Position numbers and translations under genes: made by a program. From positions 1,458,650-1,522,649 of the forward strand of contig NZ_KB893653.1 in NCBI RefSeq assembly GCF_000374145.1: DNA of 64,000 bases, given 5' to 3'. The DNA comes from Neomegalonema perideroedes DSM 15528. Lineage in GTDB: Bacteria; Pseudomonadota; Alphaproteobacteria; Rhodobacterales; Rhodobacteraceae. Below the pieces are notes generated by a model. The model saw nothing but the letters and a program-made list of their open reading frames with translations, did not search any database and was not told where the DNA came from. Below, piece by piece: positions 55,934 to 64,000 of the stretch (position 1 is its first letter; each line of letters opens with the position of its first letter).

Positions 55934-56620
55934 ATGGGCGCGCCGGTCGCGACTCCGGTTCGGGCCGTCTCGCTGACCCCGTTCCATTATCACAGCCTTG
56001 CGGTTCCTTCGGGAACCGCGACCCTCTCCAGCTATCTCGCCGACCGCTCCATGTCCTATGCTCTGGCGGGGGCGATGGGCGCCTTGGCGGCCTCGACGGC
56101 CCTGCCGCAAAAGGATTACCGGCGCGATCTGGAGGCCTTGCCTTGGCTTTGCTCAGCCTTCGAGGCGCAGAATCCCCGCTTGCTGCCGCCTATCGGCAAG
56201 CGGCTGAATCTCGATGCGGAAGGCGGTTATCAGAAAAAGCTGATGGACGCGACCGGAACCGGGAATCTCAAGACCTGGTTTTATATTCAGGAGGTTCCGC
56301 CGGGCGTCGCCTATGAGGGCGCGGTCTTCGGCCCCGACCCGTTCAAGCTGGCCTCCGAAGCCGAAGGGCGCAAGATCGAGAGCCTCATTCTGCGCACAGG
56401 ACGCCATCTCGGCGGCCTGATCGAATTGCGCCGAGCCCCGGAGATCGAAGAGGCGCGTCTCAATCTTCATACGGCGAAGCTCTTCGGCGCGGAGGTCGAG
56501 GCGATGCAGGCCGACGTCTTCGCGCTTTACGACATCCAGCTCACGGCGCCGATGAAGCTGGCGGCGGCGGCGGAGATCGTCGGCTCATGGCGCGGCTTCC
56601 AGATGGGAGCCTCCGCATGA
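55934..56620 (+). CDS. csc1: Type I-D Cas5d-like subunit (Csc1)
   Basis: 228-aa RAMP-like protein placed directly after csc2, as Csc1 is in I-D loci, where it caps the 5' end of the crRNA. Sequence similarity is weak by eye; support comes from position, size and the RAMP-like opening VRAVSLTPFHYHSLAVPSG. I start at the ATG at 55934, three bases after the csc2 stop. The cas3 start overlaps its stop (ATGA). Confidence 0.7.
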   Translation: MGAPVATPVRAVSLTPFHYHSLAVPSGTATLSSYLADRSMSYALAGAMGALAASTALPQKDYRRDLEALPWLCSAFEAQNPRLLPPIGKRLNLDAEGGYQKKLMDATGTGNLKTWFYIQEVPPGVAYEGAVFGPDPFKLASEAEGRKIESLILRTGRHLGGLIELRRAPEIEEARLNLHTAKLFGAEVEAMQADVFALYDIQLTAPMKLAAAAEIVGSWRGFQMGASA

Positions 56621-58641
56621 CCGAAGCCCTCTCCTTCGTCATTCCGCGTCATGCGGTTCCCTCCGATCCGCAGACCGGACTTTCGCCGCTTCAGGCCCGC
56701 ATGATCGAGGAGAAGGCCGCCGTGCGGATCTTCTCCGCGCCGACGGGCGCGGGCAAGAGCTACGCCTTTCAAAAGGCCATGCGGGAACGCGACTCCCGCA
56801 TCCTCTTCATCGTCCCGACGCGGCGTCTGGCGCAAAACCTCATGGAGGGGCTGCTTCAGGATCTGCTCGACGCCGGTCTGAGCAAGGAGGAGGCTCAGGC
56901 GCGGATCTTCCTCTGGACCTCGGACGGGCGCAGGGCGCATGAGGAGGCTCATCCTGAAGTGAGGTTCCGGGATCTGCGCATCCGTCAGATCCGCAGCGAG
57001 ATCCGCCCGGATCTCGCCCCCGAGGGCCTCGGCTTCATGATCTTCGCGACGCCGGAAAGCGTGGCTTGGTATCTGCTGAACGCTCATCGGCGCGGCGACG
57101 GGCAGGACGCCGAAAATCCCTTCGACCTCCTGCGTCTGGATCATATCGTCTTCGACGAATTCCACAGCATCGACGCGCGCGGCATGGGGTTGTCCTGCGG
57201 CTTGGCGGCCATCGCCAGCCGCATGGGGCGGACCGCGAAGATCACCTTTCTCTCCGCCACGCCCATCGACGTCCGGACCACCCTGACGGGCTTCGGAATC
57301 GAGGCCGCCGCCATCGTGACGGCTCAGGAGACCGTCGTGACGGGGGCGCCGGAGGCGACGTCCGCCATGCGCGCCCTGCATGGCGACGTGCGGGTGAGGC
57401 TGGAGCCGGGAACGGATCTCCCAAGCCTGCTGGAGGCGCATAAGCCGCGCATCCTTGAAACCCTCGCGCGGGAGGACGCGGGCCGTCAAGTGGTCGTGAT
57501 CTACGATTCCATCCGCCAATTGCTGCAGGACAAACAGGCTCTGGCCGTCTGGTTCGACTCCATCGGCGTCCGGCAGGAGGATCGTCTCTCCATCAACTCC
57601 TCCGACGACAGCGTTGAGCGCGAGATGGACGGCTTCTTCACCATCGGCCGTCAGACCGATCCGCGCGACTTCAAGGTCCTGATCGCCACCTCCAGCGTCG
57701 AGATGGGCGTGACCTTCAAGGCCGGGCTGATCCTCATGGAGCCCGGACATGACGCTTGCTCCTTCGTGCAAAGGCTCGGACGGGCGGCGCGCGGCGACAT
57801 TTCCGGAGAAGTCGTCGTGCTGCTCAATGAAGCGGCTTTGGCGCGCCCGCGTCAGGCTTGGCTGCGGCATCTGCCCAAGCTGCTCGCCGACGAGGGCGAG
57901 CGCATTTCTGTGGACCGCTTCACGGATCTCGTGCTGAAGGCGACCCGCGCGCGCTTCGACGCCAAGCCGGAGGATCTCGCCGCCGATCAGATCGAAACGG
58001 ACGGCTTATTCAAAACCATGCCGGAATCCGCGATCTGGGGCGCCGGGCTTTTCTGGGCGGCTCTGGAGCGGAGCGCGCATTACAAGGGCCTCGGGAGCGC
58101 GCTGGAGAATTTTCGTCCGAAACATGCTGCGGAGATCAAAAAGCGCCTCGACCCCTTGCTGGCGAGCCGTTGGAACTTCACGAAAGCCTGGGCGGAAGCT
58201 TTTCTCAATGAAGCGAAAAATCTGCGGATGATTCTGCCCAAAGTGACGCTGGTCGAACCCGGCGGCAAAAGCAAATCCATCCCTTGGCTGCTTTACGCCG
58301 CGACGGATGAACTGCTCCGTTCTCCCGCCGTCGTCGACGATAAAGGGGGCGTGACGGTCCATGTCTCGCGCCCCATCGCCTCGCTCGAAGGCGCATTGGG
58401 CGGCCAGCGCGCGGAGCGTCGGGAGGAGGCCTTGCTCCCTCATACGGGGCGGCGGATCACTCTGCCGCTTCAGGACATCGCCACCCATTGGCGCCGCAAC
58501 GCCCGCAAGGAGTTGGAAGGTCCGCTCTCGCCAGATGAGGAGGTCGCTCTCAAAACGGCTCTGGCTCTGGTCAACCGCACGCAGATCGTCCCTTTCGTCC
58601 AGAATGAGGCGGGAGGCCATGGCGCGAGCGTCATCGACTGA
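56617..58641 (+). CDS. cas3: Cas3 superfamily-2 helicase without HD domain (type I-D)
   Basis: 674-aa DNA helicase that reels in target DNA after Cascade binding. Motif I is SAPTGAGKSYAF (40-51), motif II is IVFDEFHSID (178-187), motif III is FLSATPIDV (211-219), motif V is ATSSVEMGVTF and motif VI is VQRLGRAARGD. No HD nuclease is fused, in agreement with the I-D arrangement where HD is on Cas10d. The ATG at 56617 overlaps csc1 by four bases. In canonical I-D loci cas3 is the first gene; here it is fifth. Confidence 0.88.
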   Translation: MTEALSFVIPRHAVPSDPQTGLSPLQARMIEEKAAVRIFSAPTGAGKSYAFQKAMRERDSRILFIVPTRRLAQNLMEGLLQDLLDAGLSKEEAQARIFLWTSDGRRAHEEAHPEVRFRDLRIRQIRSEIRPDLAPEGLGFMIFATPESVAWYLLNAHRRGDGQDAENPFDLLRLDHIVFDEFHSIDARGMGLSCGLAAIASRMGRTAKITFLSATPIDVRTTLTGFGIEAAAIVTAQETVVTGAPEATSAMRALHGDVRVRLEPGTDLPSLLEAHKPRILETLAREDAGRQVVVIYDSIRQLLQDKQALAVWFDSIGVRQEDRLSINSSDDSVEREMDGFFTIGRQTDPRDFKVLIATSSVEMGVTFKAGLILMEPGHDACSFVQRLGRAARGDISGEVVVLLNEAALARPRQAWLRHLPKLLADEGERISVDRFTDLVLKATRARFDAKPEDLAADQIETDGLFKTMPESAIWGAGLFWAALERSAHYKGLGSALENFRPKHAAEIKKRLDPLLASRWNFTKAWAEAFLNEAKNLRMILPKVTLVEPGGKSKSIPWLLYAATDELLRSPAVVDDKGGVTVHVSRPIASLEGALGGQRAERREEALLPHTGRRITLPLQDIATHWRRNARKELEGPLSPDEEVALKTALALVNRTQIVPFVQNEAGGHGASVID

Positions 58642-59185
58642 GCTCGGCGATTGGGAGGCGCCGATCCGCGCCTTCGTCGCGACGGTCGAAGCCTATGAGC
58701 TGCATGGGCTTTTGTTCCAGCATCTGGAGCTTTGCGAAAGGCGCGCTTGGTTGCATCTGCATCGGGTGGATTACGCCCATTTAGAGGAGCGCATGAAGCT
58801 GGGCGCCGTGGCGCATGAGCTGCATCGCCCGCGCGACCGCTCGGTGGAGGGGCTGATGGGCCTCGCGCCCGACCGCATCGACTGGGCGAGGCGCGAGGTG
58901 ATCGAGGCGAAGGGCTCGGCGGGCGCGCGGCGGGCGGTCTCCATGCAGACGCTTTTTTATGCGCTGCTGCTCATGGAGGCCACCGGCCGCAGATGGACGG
59001 CGGCCAATGAGATCGTCGGCGGGCGCAAGAAATTGCCCGTCGCAGTGGGAGCGGAGGAGATCGCGCGCATGCTGGCGATGGCCAAGCGCTTGGGCGAGTT
59101 GGCGGCGGCGCTCTCTGCGCCGAAGACCACGCGCAAGCCGATCTGCGACTCCTGCTCTTACCGCTTTCTCTGCGGGTTCGTCTGA
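58619..59185 (+). CDS. cas4: CRISPR adaptation nuclease Cas4
   Basis: 188-aa RecB-like nuclease that trims prespacers and chooses the PAM. An iron-sulfur site is formed by Cys 39 (LELCERRAWL) and the C-terminal Cys 176, 179 and 185 (ICDSCSYRFLCGF). RecB motifs are LGAVAHELHRP, EVIEAKGSA and SMQTLFYALLL. The ATG at 58619 lies 23 bases inside the 3' end of cas3 in another frame, after GGGAGG. Its stop overlaps the cas1 start by one base. Confidence 0.9.
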   Translation: MARASSTELGDWEAPIRAFVATVEAYELHGLLFQHLELCERRAWLHLHRVDYAHLEERMKLGAVAHELHRPRDRSVEGLMGLAPDRIDWARREVIEAKGSAGARRAVSMQTLFYALLLMEATGRRWTAANEIVGGRKKLPVAVGAEEIARMLAMAKRLGELAAALSAPKTTRKPICDSCSYRFLCGFV

Positions 59186-60159
59186 TGGAGACGCTGTATC
59201 TCACCAAAGACGTCAAGATCTCCCGCGAGCATTCGACGTTGCTCATCCTCACGGCCTCCGGCGCGCGGCGCCGGGCGCCCATCGAGGGGCTGAAGCATGT
59301 GATCGTGGCGGGCGAGGCCCATCTGACCACTGCGGTTCTGGGTCTCTGCGGTCGCAACGGCGTGCGGGTGACGGTGCTGGACTGGCATGGGAACGTCGTC
59401 GGCTGCTTCGAGCCGAAAGGCTCTCCGGCTTCAGGGCGGGTGCGGCTGCTTCAGGCCGCGGCGGCTCTGGATCCGGAGAGACGGATGCGTTTCGCCCGGG
59501 CCTTCGTAAGCGGGGCGGCGCGCAATATTCTGGCTAATCTGAAATATCGCAGCTATCGCGGGAATCGGGCTCTGGAGGGAGCGGTCGTCTCCATCGAAAA
59601 ACTATCGGAGCGCATTTCCGGGGCCGAGAGCGCGGAAAGCCTGATGGGGATCGAGGGCCAGATCCGCGCCTTTTATTACGAAGCCTGGCCGCTGATCGAC
59701 GAGGCTCTGGCTTTTGGACCGCGCAGAAGAAGGCCGCCGAATAATCCGATCAATTGCCTGATTTCCTGGTTCAACGGGCTGGCCTACGCCTTGACCCGCA
59801 ACGAGATCTCCAAAACTCATCTGGATGATTGCGTCTCCTTCCTCCATGCCTCGCGCGAGGCGCGGTCTTCTCTGGCGCTGGATCTCTCTGAAATCTTCAA
59901 GCCCGCCATCTGCGACACGCTGATTTTCGAGGCCGTCCTGCGCGGCATGGTCAAGCCTGAGTGGTTTCATGAGGAGGAAGGCATCTGCCGCCTCTCAGAG
60001 CGGGGCCGCGTCGAGACGCTGGAGCTTTGGGTGCGCAAGACGGAGGAGCGCGCGCAGGGCGAGGCCTCCTTTCGGGAGATCGTCCGTCAGGAGGCTCTGG
60101 GGCTGGAGCGGGATCTTCTGGGGATCGACGATTACAAGCCATGGAGACGGCGGATCTGA
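59185..60159 (+). CDS. cas1: CRISPR integrase Cas1
   Basis: 324-aa metal-dependent integrase of the adaptation complex. Catalytic residues are in place: Glu 157 (SLMGIEGQIRAFYYEAW), His 221 (CVSFLHASREARSS) and Asp 233/Glu 236 (LALDLSEIFKP). Starts METLYLTKDVKISREHSTLL. Overlaps the cas4 stop and the cas2 start by one base each (TGATG), so production is coupled with Cas4 and Cas2. Confidence 0.95.
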   Translation: METLYLTKDVKISREHSTLLILTASGARRRAPIEGLKHVIVAGEAHLTTAVLGLCGRNGVRVTVLDWHGNVVGCFEPKGSPASGRVRLLQAAAALDPERRMRFARAFVSGAARNILANLKYRSYRGNRALEGAVVSIEKLSERISGAESAESLMGIEGQIRAFYYEAWPLIDEALAFGPRRRRPPNNPINCLISWFNGLAYALTRNEISKTHLDDCVSFLHASREARSSLALDLSEIFKPAICDTLIFEAVLRGMVKPEWFHEEEGICRLSERGRVETLELWVRKTEERAQGEASFREIVRQEALGLERDLLGIDDYKPWRRRI

Positions 60160-60458
60160 TGTTCCTCGTGATCACCTATGACGTGTCGTCGGCGCGAACC
60201 GAGGTTTACAAGAAGCTGCTGGTGAAATTCCTGACTCATGAGCAGAATTCGGTTTTCGCGGGAGATCTGACGGAATCGCAATATCGCAAACTGAGGGCGG
60301 CGCTGCTGAAGGTCGCGGAGCCTGGAGATCGCCTCTTGCAGTTTCAGACGGCCAATCGGCATAATTTGCGGGCTGTGTCTTTGGTGAAGAACGAGGGCAA
60401 TGGAGCGCTGGAGGAGAAAGAGCTCTTGCGCCATTCCTTAGGCTCTTTGATACTCTGA
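60159..60458 (+). CDS. cas2: CRISPR adaptation protein Cas2
   Basis: 99-aa ferredoxin-fold protein that bridges two Cas1 dimers. The translation MFLVITYDVSSARTEVYKKL, then LTHEQNSVFAGDLT, carries the first-strand Asp (YDVS) and the QNSVF motif typical of Cas2 associated with types I-A/B/D. It is the last cas gene; the leader and array start 118 bases downstream. Confidence 0.93.
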   Translation: MFLVITYDVSSARTEVYKKLLVKFLTHEQNSVFAGDLTESQYRKLRAALLKVAEPGDRLLQFQTANRHNLRAVSLVKNEGNGALEEKELLRHSLGSLIL

Positions 60459-60576
60459 CTACGCTGGCTCATCGTGCGTTTGGCTTGGGGGCGCGTAGTG
60501 GTAAAGAGCGGGATTTCAGAGCATTTCAGCGCTTTTTCAACGCCTGCTTTCAGGCTTGCTCATTGAAATTTAGAGG
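60459..60576 (+). promoter_or_regulatory. CRISPR leader
   Basis: 118 bases between cas2 and the first repeat. Its last 60 bases are AT-richer and hold a short inverted repeat (GCCTG..TTTCAGGC near 60543-60556) and CATTGAAATTTAGAGG just before repeat 1. New spacers should enter here. Confidence 0.7.
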
Positions 60577-63500
60577 GTCCCGTCACCCCATGAGGGGTTA
60601 GGAGGCGAATGGTATGGCGCGGCGGGCGCGAATGCGGGCCTGTCCCGTCACCCCATGAGGGGTTAGGAGATAGGCTCGCCGATAGGCTTCGGCGGCGTTT
60701 CCCGTCGTCCCGTCACCCCATGAGGGGTTAGGAGCCGGAGTCTATGGCTCGCGGAAACTGAGACAATCAGTCCCGTCACCCCATGAGGGGTTAGGAGGGA
60801 GCTTCCGAGAAAACTGCGGCAGGGCTATGCGTCGCGTCCCGTCACCCCATGAGGGGTTAGGAGGTCGCCTCGCGGGCGGCGGCCTGCTGCTGCTCTTGGG
60901 TCCCGTCACCCCATGAGGGGTTAGGAGTTCGCCGTCCGAGTCCAGATCCTCGGGTCGTCGCGCGTGTCCCGTCACCCCATGAGGGGTTAGGAGTTGGCGA
61001 CGGGCTCTTGCGTCACGGAGCCCTGATAGGCGTCCCGTCACCCCATGAGGGGTTAGGAGGGCGTCGCGGAAGCGCCCCAAGGCGCGGCCACGGCCGTCCC
61101 GTCACCCCATGAGGGGTTAGGAGGCCGACAACCAATACGAACAGGATGTGAACGACGTTGTCCCGTCACCCCATGAGGGGTTAGGAGAGCCGCCATCGTC
61201 CGGCTTGGCCTCGCCCTTGGGCGATGGTCCCGTCACCCCATGAGGGGTTAGGAGATCTTTTTGACCCAATGCGCAAAGAGCGGCGCCGGGAGTCCCGTCA
61301 CCCCATGAGGGGTTAGGAGGTCAAGCGTGAGGATCGGGTCAGGGTCAGCCATTGCCGGTCCCGTCACCCCATGAGGGGTTAGGAGTGCTGAACCAGAACA
61401 TTATCGCGCGCGATCTCGGATTGTCCCGTCACCCCATGAGGGGTTAGGAGACCCGCGCAACTTTCGTGAAGGCCCAAGATCTTCTTGTCCCGTCACCCCA
61501 TGAGGGGTTAGGAGAAATTCGTTGGGCCTCCGGCCGGACGCCAGCCTGCGAGTCCCGTCACCCCATGAGGGGTTAGGAGAGCGCCGCCGAGCGCCGCGCC
61601 AAAGCCGCGAGCATGGAGTCCCGTCACCCCATGAGGGGTTAGGAGGTTCACTGAGATGCGCGGTTTTTCTCTTTCTTTTGCAGGTCCCGTCACCCCATGA
61701 GGGGTTAGGAGAGAGTCAGAATCGCCTCATCCTCTGGAGTAATATCGTGTCCCGTCACCCCATGAGGGGTTAGGAGGCCGAAGCCTCGCGGTTGGCCTCT
61801 GGCGGCGATCAGGCGTCCCGTCACCCCATGAGGGGTTAGGAGGAGGTGGGAACCTCTAGATCCCAACCTTCCGCGGGGCCGTCCCGTCACCCCATGAGGG
61901 GTTAGGAGTTCACGCGGCGGCGCTTTTGGTCGGCGTAGAGCGATTGTCCCGTCACCCCATGAGGGGTTAGGAGATCTGCGGGACGCCTTTCGCGAAGAAA
62001 ATCAGCGGCGCGTCCCGTCACCCCATGAGGGGTTAGGAGGACGCCCTTCGGAGAGGCCCAGTTGGTCAGCTCCTCGGGTCCCGTCACCCCATGAGGGGTT
62101 AGGAGCGCGCTCCATGGTCGCCTCCGAGGCGCGGGAGAAGGGGGTCCCGTCACCCCATGAGGGGTTAGGAGGACGGCCCCTGCGTCGTGACGCTCACCCA
62201 CGAGCCCGGGTCCCGTCACCCCATGAGGGGTTAGGAGAGCGCCGCCACGCCGTCGCCGCTCATACCGGTCCAAGTCCCGTCACCCCATGAGGGGTTAGGA
62301 GGGCGAAGGCTGTGGACATGCTCAAGGCGACGCTCCGCGTCCCGTCACCCCATGAGGGGTTAGGAGTCGCCCGACGCCTATTCGGCGGCCATGGCGAAAG
62401 AGCGGTCCCGTCACCCCATGAGGGGTTAGGAGGCCCTGTGACGCTGCAAGAGGCGGCGGAGCAGCAAGGTCCCGTCACCCCATGAGGGGTTAGGAGGGAT
62501 TCGATCGCCACGTCGGCGGCGACGCCCCTCGGGCGTCCCGTCACCCCATGAGGGGTTAGGAGATCGGCTACAAGGGCCTGATCGACCTCGCGCGACGCTC
62601 GTCCCGTCACCCCATGAGGGGTTAGGAGGACGGTAGGCCAAAACTGGCCTAATTTAGGTTCATCGGTCCCGTCACCCCATGAGGGGTTAGGAGGGCGGCC
62701 CATGCGTCGGGCATGGCGGACGATGGGGCCGTCCCGTCACCCCATGAGGGGTTAGGAGTTCGTCAAACCAGGTCGGACGACAGAGCGGATCGCTGTCCCG
62801 TCACCCCATGAGGGGTTAGGAGAGGCTGGAGGTCATGATCCGCCTCCTTTTTTGCGCCGGTCCCGTCACCCCATGAGGGGTTAGGAGAACGAAGTCGAGC
62901 TGCAGGTGGCGGGCGTGGTCGAGGCGTCCCGTCACCCCATGAGGGGTTAGGAGGCTCATGCGGAGGCCTCCATATCCGTCGGGGCGGCGTGTCCCGTCAC
63001 CCCATGAGGGGTTAGGAGTGGGATTTTTCCCAGATCGTCAATGGGGAAGGTTCCCGTCCCGTCACCCCATGAGGGGTTAGGAGGGTCGCTGAGGGCCGTC
63101 AAGGCTATGACGTGGCCGTGGTCCCGTCACCCCATGAGGGGTTAGGAGGTGACGCCGAGCGAGGAAGCCAAGCCGCGCGCGAGCGCGTCCCGTCACCCCA
63201 TGAGGGGTTAGGAGTTCTCCGAAGGTTTGGCGGGAGTCGCCGAGCGGTTCCTGTCCCGTCACCCCATGAGGGGTTAGGAGATGAAGGGATGATCCTCGCC
63301 GAGGCAGCTATGGCCCCGTCCCGTCACCCCATGAGGGGTTAGGAGAGGTCGAAGCCGCCCATAGCCCAGACGCCGCCGGGCAGTCCCGTCACCCCATGAG
63401 GGGTTAGGAGAGGCGCTCCACGCCTTTCTCGCCGAATTCGTGGCTCTTGTCCCGTCACCCCATGAGGGGTTAGGAGGACGCCTTGCGCTTCAGGTCTTCG

Positions 63501-64000
63501 CGAGAGACCTCCAGTCCCGTCACCCCATGAGGGGTTAGGAGGGAGATTATGTCTACCCGAGCGAGGCTAAGGCCCCCCGGGTCCCGTCACCCCATGAGGG
63601 GTTAGGAGGCGTCATCGACCAGATCCATATAGGCGGAGGAGTTCAGTCCCGTCACCCCATGAGGGGTTAGGAGGTTGACCTGATAGGACCGGAAGCCGGG
63701 CGCTTGGCTCGTCCCGTCACCCCATGAGGGGTTAGGAGTGGCGCGCGTCCCGGCCCCGGTATTTCCGGGCGAGGGGTCCCGTCACCCCATGAGGGGTTAG
63801 GAGGCCGGAATCGAGGCGCTCGGGCTGCTCTTCATCGCCCGTCCCGTCACCCCATGAGGGGTTAGGAGGTCGTCGAAGACGGGGCGATCTCGGACAGCAA
63901 GCCCGGTCCCGTCACCCCATGAGGGGTTAGGAGGCGCCAAAGCGGCCGCCTGTGATGGGCGGGGCGAATGTCCCGTCACCCCATGAGGGGTTAGGAGCGC
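60577..64000 (+). CRISPR. CRISPR array, 53 repeats in the window, continuing beyond it
   Basis: 53 copies of a 28-nt repeat (first at 60577, last at 63970) and 52 complete spacers of about 35-39 nt; the array leaves the window at the right edge. By eye all repeats are identical. The repeat starts GTCCCGTC, has a hairpin ACCCC-ATGA-GGGGT (repeat positions 9-22) and ends TAGGAG. The hairpin suits Cas6 cleavage at its 3' foot, leaving a 5' tag of 6-8 nt. I-D arrays usually have repeats of about 36-37 nt, so 28 is short. The leader is on the cas2 side. Spacers look GC-rich and coding-like, and none was seen twice. Confidence 0.98.

Noticed and set aside
32621..60458. The Tn7-like genes and the I-D Cascade forming one CRISPR-guided transposon (CAST)
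   Set aside because: The cas locus is outside the transposon's right end, has complete cas1, cas2, cas3 and cas4, and no tniQ is in the cas operon. The tns genes include a full-length glmS-type TnsD, and the element sits at attTn7.
60742..63979. Several open frames through the array encode repeated peptides such as LLTPHGVTG or VPSPHEGLG
   Set aside because: They are translations of the CRISPR repeats. The period is that of the array, there are no ribosome sites, and both strands show them equally.

Overview
The window is high-GC chromosomal DNA, most likely from an alphaproteobacterium. The grounds are strong GC bias at third codon positions, a gatCA pair, a glycine-betaine-type ABC operon in substrate-binding/permease/ATPase order, a lysine/pipecolate catabolic pair, prpE, and a liv-type ABC cluster with a CoA ligase. 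I cannot place it below class from sequence alone. No rRNA or tRNA gene was seen.

Region 1 (1-32595) is core genome. It holds gatA (partial) and gatC, a TauE-type exporter, a secreted trypsin-like protease, a low-molecular-weight tyrosine phosphatase coupled to aminopeptidase N, a DoxX protein, a glycine betaine/choline-type transporter, an ALDH7-type dehydrogenase divergent from a pipecolate-oxidase-like enzyme, an M3 peptidase with an HprK-like P-loop protein, prpE, a six-gene liv-type/CoA-ligase operon, a CoA ligase with a Crp/Fnr regulator, then glmU and glmS. Three copies of a ~102-bp two-hairpin intergenic repeat lie here.

Region 2 (32621-50026) is a Tn7-like transposon inserted 25 bp after the glmS stop codon, at the classical attTn7 position. 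It has matching TGTCGAG...CTCGACA ends, TnsB-type end repeats and a complete tnsA-tnsB-tnsC-tnsD-tnsE set. An IS3-type orfA follows tnsE. The cargo is a lower-GC five-gene operon read leftwards: calcineurin-like phosphoesterase with a C-terminal helical domain, GASH-like helical protein, two different TRAFAC-like GTPases and a GAP1-like protein. It looks like a GTPase-associated conflict system that has been predicted by comparative genomics and is little studied. IS5, IS3 and IS66 debris fills the space up to the right end.

Region 3 (50027-64000) starts just beyond the right end with a relic. The first ~60 codons of a second tnsA are followed at once by the middle of an IS3-type orfA, the same gene that follows tnsE in region 2. 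I read this as the deletion scar of an older sibling element. Beyond it lie a WYL regulator and a divergent complete type I-D-like CRISPR-Cas locus (cas6-cas10d-csc2-csc1-cas3-cas4-cas1-cas2) with a leader and an array of 53 identical 28-nt repeats running off the window. By position, this CRISPR-Cas locus corresponds to the cargo of the older element, so attTn7 here looks like a stacked defence island.

The cas genes overlap by a few bases and should be one transcript. The five GTPase-system genes are packed the same way.
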